Below are positions 61,593-64,000 of a stretch of DNA of 64,000 nucleotides, in pieces; the first letter of the stretch is position 1, and each line of letters starts with the position of its first letter. The DNA is taken from the NCBI GenBank assembly GCA_029783825.1, contig JAREIK010002955.1:568566-632565 (forward strand), written 5' to 3'. The notes under the pieces were generated by a model. The model made no database searches. It was not told the origin of the DNA and saw only the letters and a program-made list of their open reading frames with translations. Source of the DNA: Sapria himalayana (Eukaryota > Streptophyta > Magnoliopsida > Malpighiales > Rafflesiaceae). The translations under genes were made by a program, and so were the position numbers.

Positions 61593-64000
61593 TAGATAGA
61601 TAGTGGGTAGATAGAAAGATAGATAAATAGATAGACACAGGGATAGACATACAGATAGATAGATAGACAAATAGATTGATATATAGATAGATAGACAGAA
61701 AGATAAACATATAGATATACAAATAGATAGATAGACAGATATATAAATAGATATATAGATAGATAGAAAAATTAATAGATAGAAAGATAGACATATGGAT
61801 AGATTGATAAATAGATAGATAGAAACATAGATAGATAGATAGATAAAGAGATATATAGACAAATAGATAGATAAATAGATAAATAAATAAATAGACATAC
61901 AAATAGACAAATCGATAGTCAGATAGGCATATCGATAAAATGACATATAGATAAATAGATTGATAGACAGATAGATAAACATATTGATATATAGATTTAT
62001 AGATAGATAGATAGACATATCTATATATAGATAGATAGACAAATAGTTAGACAAATAGATAGACTAGTTGATAGATAGATCAATAGATAGATAGATCAAT
62101 AGATAGATAGTTAAAAAGATAGATAAAAAGATGGATATAGAGATTGATAGTTAGATATATAGAAATATAAATAGTTAGAAAGAAAGAAAGATAGATAAAT
62201 AGATTGATAGATAAATAGAAAGATAGATAATTAGACATATAGATAGATAGATAGATACACTTATAGATAGATAAATAGACAAATTGATAGACAAATTGTT
62301 ACACAAATAAATAGACAGATAAATAGAAAGATATGTACATAGACAGACAGACAGACAGATAGATAGATATATAGACAAATAGTTAGATATATAAATAGAT
62401 AAATAATTAAATAGATAGATAGATATATAGAGAAATATTTAGGTAATTATATAGACAGATAGATACATAGATTGATAGAAAGATATATAAACAAATCGAT
62501 ATGTAGATATATAAACAAATTTGTGGACATATAGATAGATAGTTAGTTAGTTTGATAGATAAATAGATAAATAGATAAATAGATAGATAGACAAATAGAT
62601 GTATAGATAGTTAAATAGATAGATACACATATAGATAGTCAAAGTAGTAGACAAATAGAGATAAAAATAGATATATAGATATATAGATAGAAAGATATAC
62701 ACATAGATACACAGACAGATAGATAAATAAATACATAGATAGTTAGATAGATAGATAAATAGATAGATAGAAAAATATATAGGTAATTAGTTATGCTAAT
62801 AGATACACAAATATATAGAAAGATAGATAAATACATAGATATATAAATATATAGACATATATATAGATAGATTAATGGATAGATAGATGCATACATACTT
62901 AAATTGATAGTTAGACAGATCATTAGATAGATAAATAGATAGACAAATGGATAGACATATTGATAGATAGATGTATAGATTGATAGAAATATTAATAGAC
63001 AAATAGATAGTTTGTGAGTTAGAAAAAAATATATACACACATTTATATAGACAAATAGATTGACAAATATATAGAATGATAAATAGACAAAAAAAAGACA
63101 CATAGATAGATAGATAATAGATATATAGAATGAAGAACGAAAGATAAATAGACATATAGTTAGACATATATAGATATATAGATAGACAGATAGAGAAATA
63201 GATTGATAGATAGACAAATATATAGACAAATAGATATATAGATATAAAGAAAGATATATTGTTAACATATAAAATTATAGGTATATAAATTGACATATAG
63301 ATATAATATATATAAACATATAGATAGAAAAATAGATAGATAGATACAAAAAAGATAGATAAAAAATAGATAGATAACTACATAGATAGATATATAAATA
63401 GAGATACGGATATATAGACAGATGGATAAACAGATAAATAGACAAAAAAATAGAAAAATAGAATGACAGATACCTATACATATAGATAGAATATATATAG
63501 ACATATAGATAGACAAATAGATAAATAGATAGATAGATAGATAGACAGATAGCTAAACAAATAGATAGATAGATAGATAGATATATACATAGATAGATAA
63601 ATAAATAGATATACAAATAAATAAATATATAGACAGATAGATATATAGATTGATAGACAGATAGATAAATTGATAGATAGATAAATAGATAGAAAGATAG
63701 ATAGACATATATAAAGATAGAAATATAGATAGACTAAAAAGAGACATAGATATAAAGATAGATTGACATTTACATAAATAGATAGATAAATAGTTAGATA
63801 GATAGAGATATAAATAGATAAAAAATTATTTAGATATATTCTTAGAAAGATAGATGGGCATATATTTAAAGAGATTGATTGATAGATTGATGGACAGATA
63901 GATATATATAGATAAATAGATAAATAGAGAGATAGATAGATAAATATATAGATAAATAGATAAAAAGATAGTCAAATACTGAGATAGATAGATAGACAGA
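60916..64000 (+). repeat. GATA/GACA microsatellite array, segment 4 (runs off the window)
   Basis: Resumes directly after the TTA duplication of the outer element, same orientation and unit mix as segment 3, and continues to the last base. Minus-strand frames up to 276 codons are repeat translations. Confidence 0.97.

Noticed and set aside
9631..63747. Dozens of minus-strand open frames up to 276 codons made of Tyr-Leu-Ser-Ile (YLSIYLSI) strings, resembling hydrophobic repeat proteins
   Set aside because: They are direct translations of TATC/TGTC units, the complement of the GATA array. They overlap each other in several frames, have no consistent start, and break wherever the repeat mutates. 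The stop-free stretches come from the unit itself.
955..64000. CRISPR-like array interpretation of regularly spaced short repeats
   Set aside because: The repeats are head-to-tail tetranucleotides or transposon subterminal units without unique spacers, in a eukaryotic nuclear context.

Overview
This is nuclear DNA from a flowering plant: very AT-rich, with no intact host gene visible. It carries plant-type CACTA (En/Spm) DNA transposons, a decayed Copia remnant, and broken pieces of plant housekeeping genes with plant-style short introns. I cannot name the species. The whole window is a stack of insertions into a long, degenerate GATA/GACA microsatellite array. That array reads GATA on the + strand in every segment (9.5-10.8, 15.8-22.8, 28.9-32.7 and 60.9-64.0 kb, about 15 kb in all).

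Layout. 1-9.5 kb: a decayed minus-strand CACTA coding unit (TNP2-type transposase plus TNPA/Transposase_24-type second protein). At its 3' side is a 658-bp sequence with CACTA-like ends and ACCGACC-type subterminal repeats, and upstream of it lies an AT-rich satellite with a period of about 540 bp. 10.8-15.8 kb: the 5' half of a second CACTA family (ends CACTAC-AAGAAAA, subterminal repeats of the TTTAGCGATGG / CCCTAGCTAAT type) joined to a truncated minus-strand Copia gag. 15.8-22.8 kb: GATA array. 22.8-28.9 kb: another 5' half of the same CACTA family in the opposite orientation, carrying intron-containing pieces of STT3 (oligosaccharyltransferase catalytic subunit). 28.9-32.7 kb: GATA array with a GC-rich insert.

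32,704-60,915 is one CACTA element inserted in the GATA array with a TTA target-site duplication. It carries a BOI-like RING E3 ligase fragment, an ARF1 retrocopy with its own target-site duplication inside the satellite, and an intron-containing snRNP SmF gene. A second, 16,725-bp CACTA (42,067-58,791, TSD TTC) sits inside an intron of that SmF copy. The inner element contains a full-length but stop-riddled transposase and TNPA-like gene, and a tandemly triplicated 3' module. Each copy of that module holds a 330-415-bp GC-rich trinucleotide tract (GTA/GCA/GCG/GTG units). The outer element has the same module once, with a tract of only about 25 bp.

The relative order of events can therefore be read: GATA array, then outer CACTA (with gene fragments), then inner CACTA inside it. 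Nothing coding appears functional. All long Tyr/Leu/Ser/Ile-rich open frames are translations of the GATA repeat and are not annotated. All family assignments come from reading conserved motifs by eye; no database search was run.
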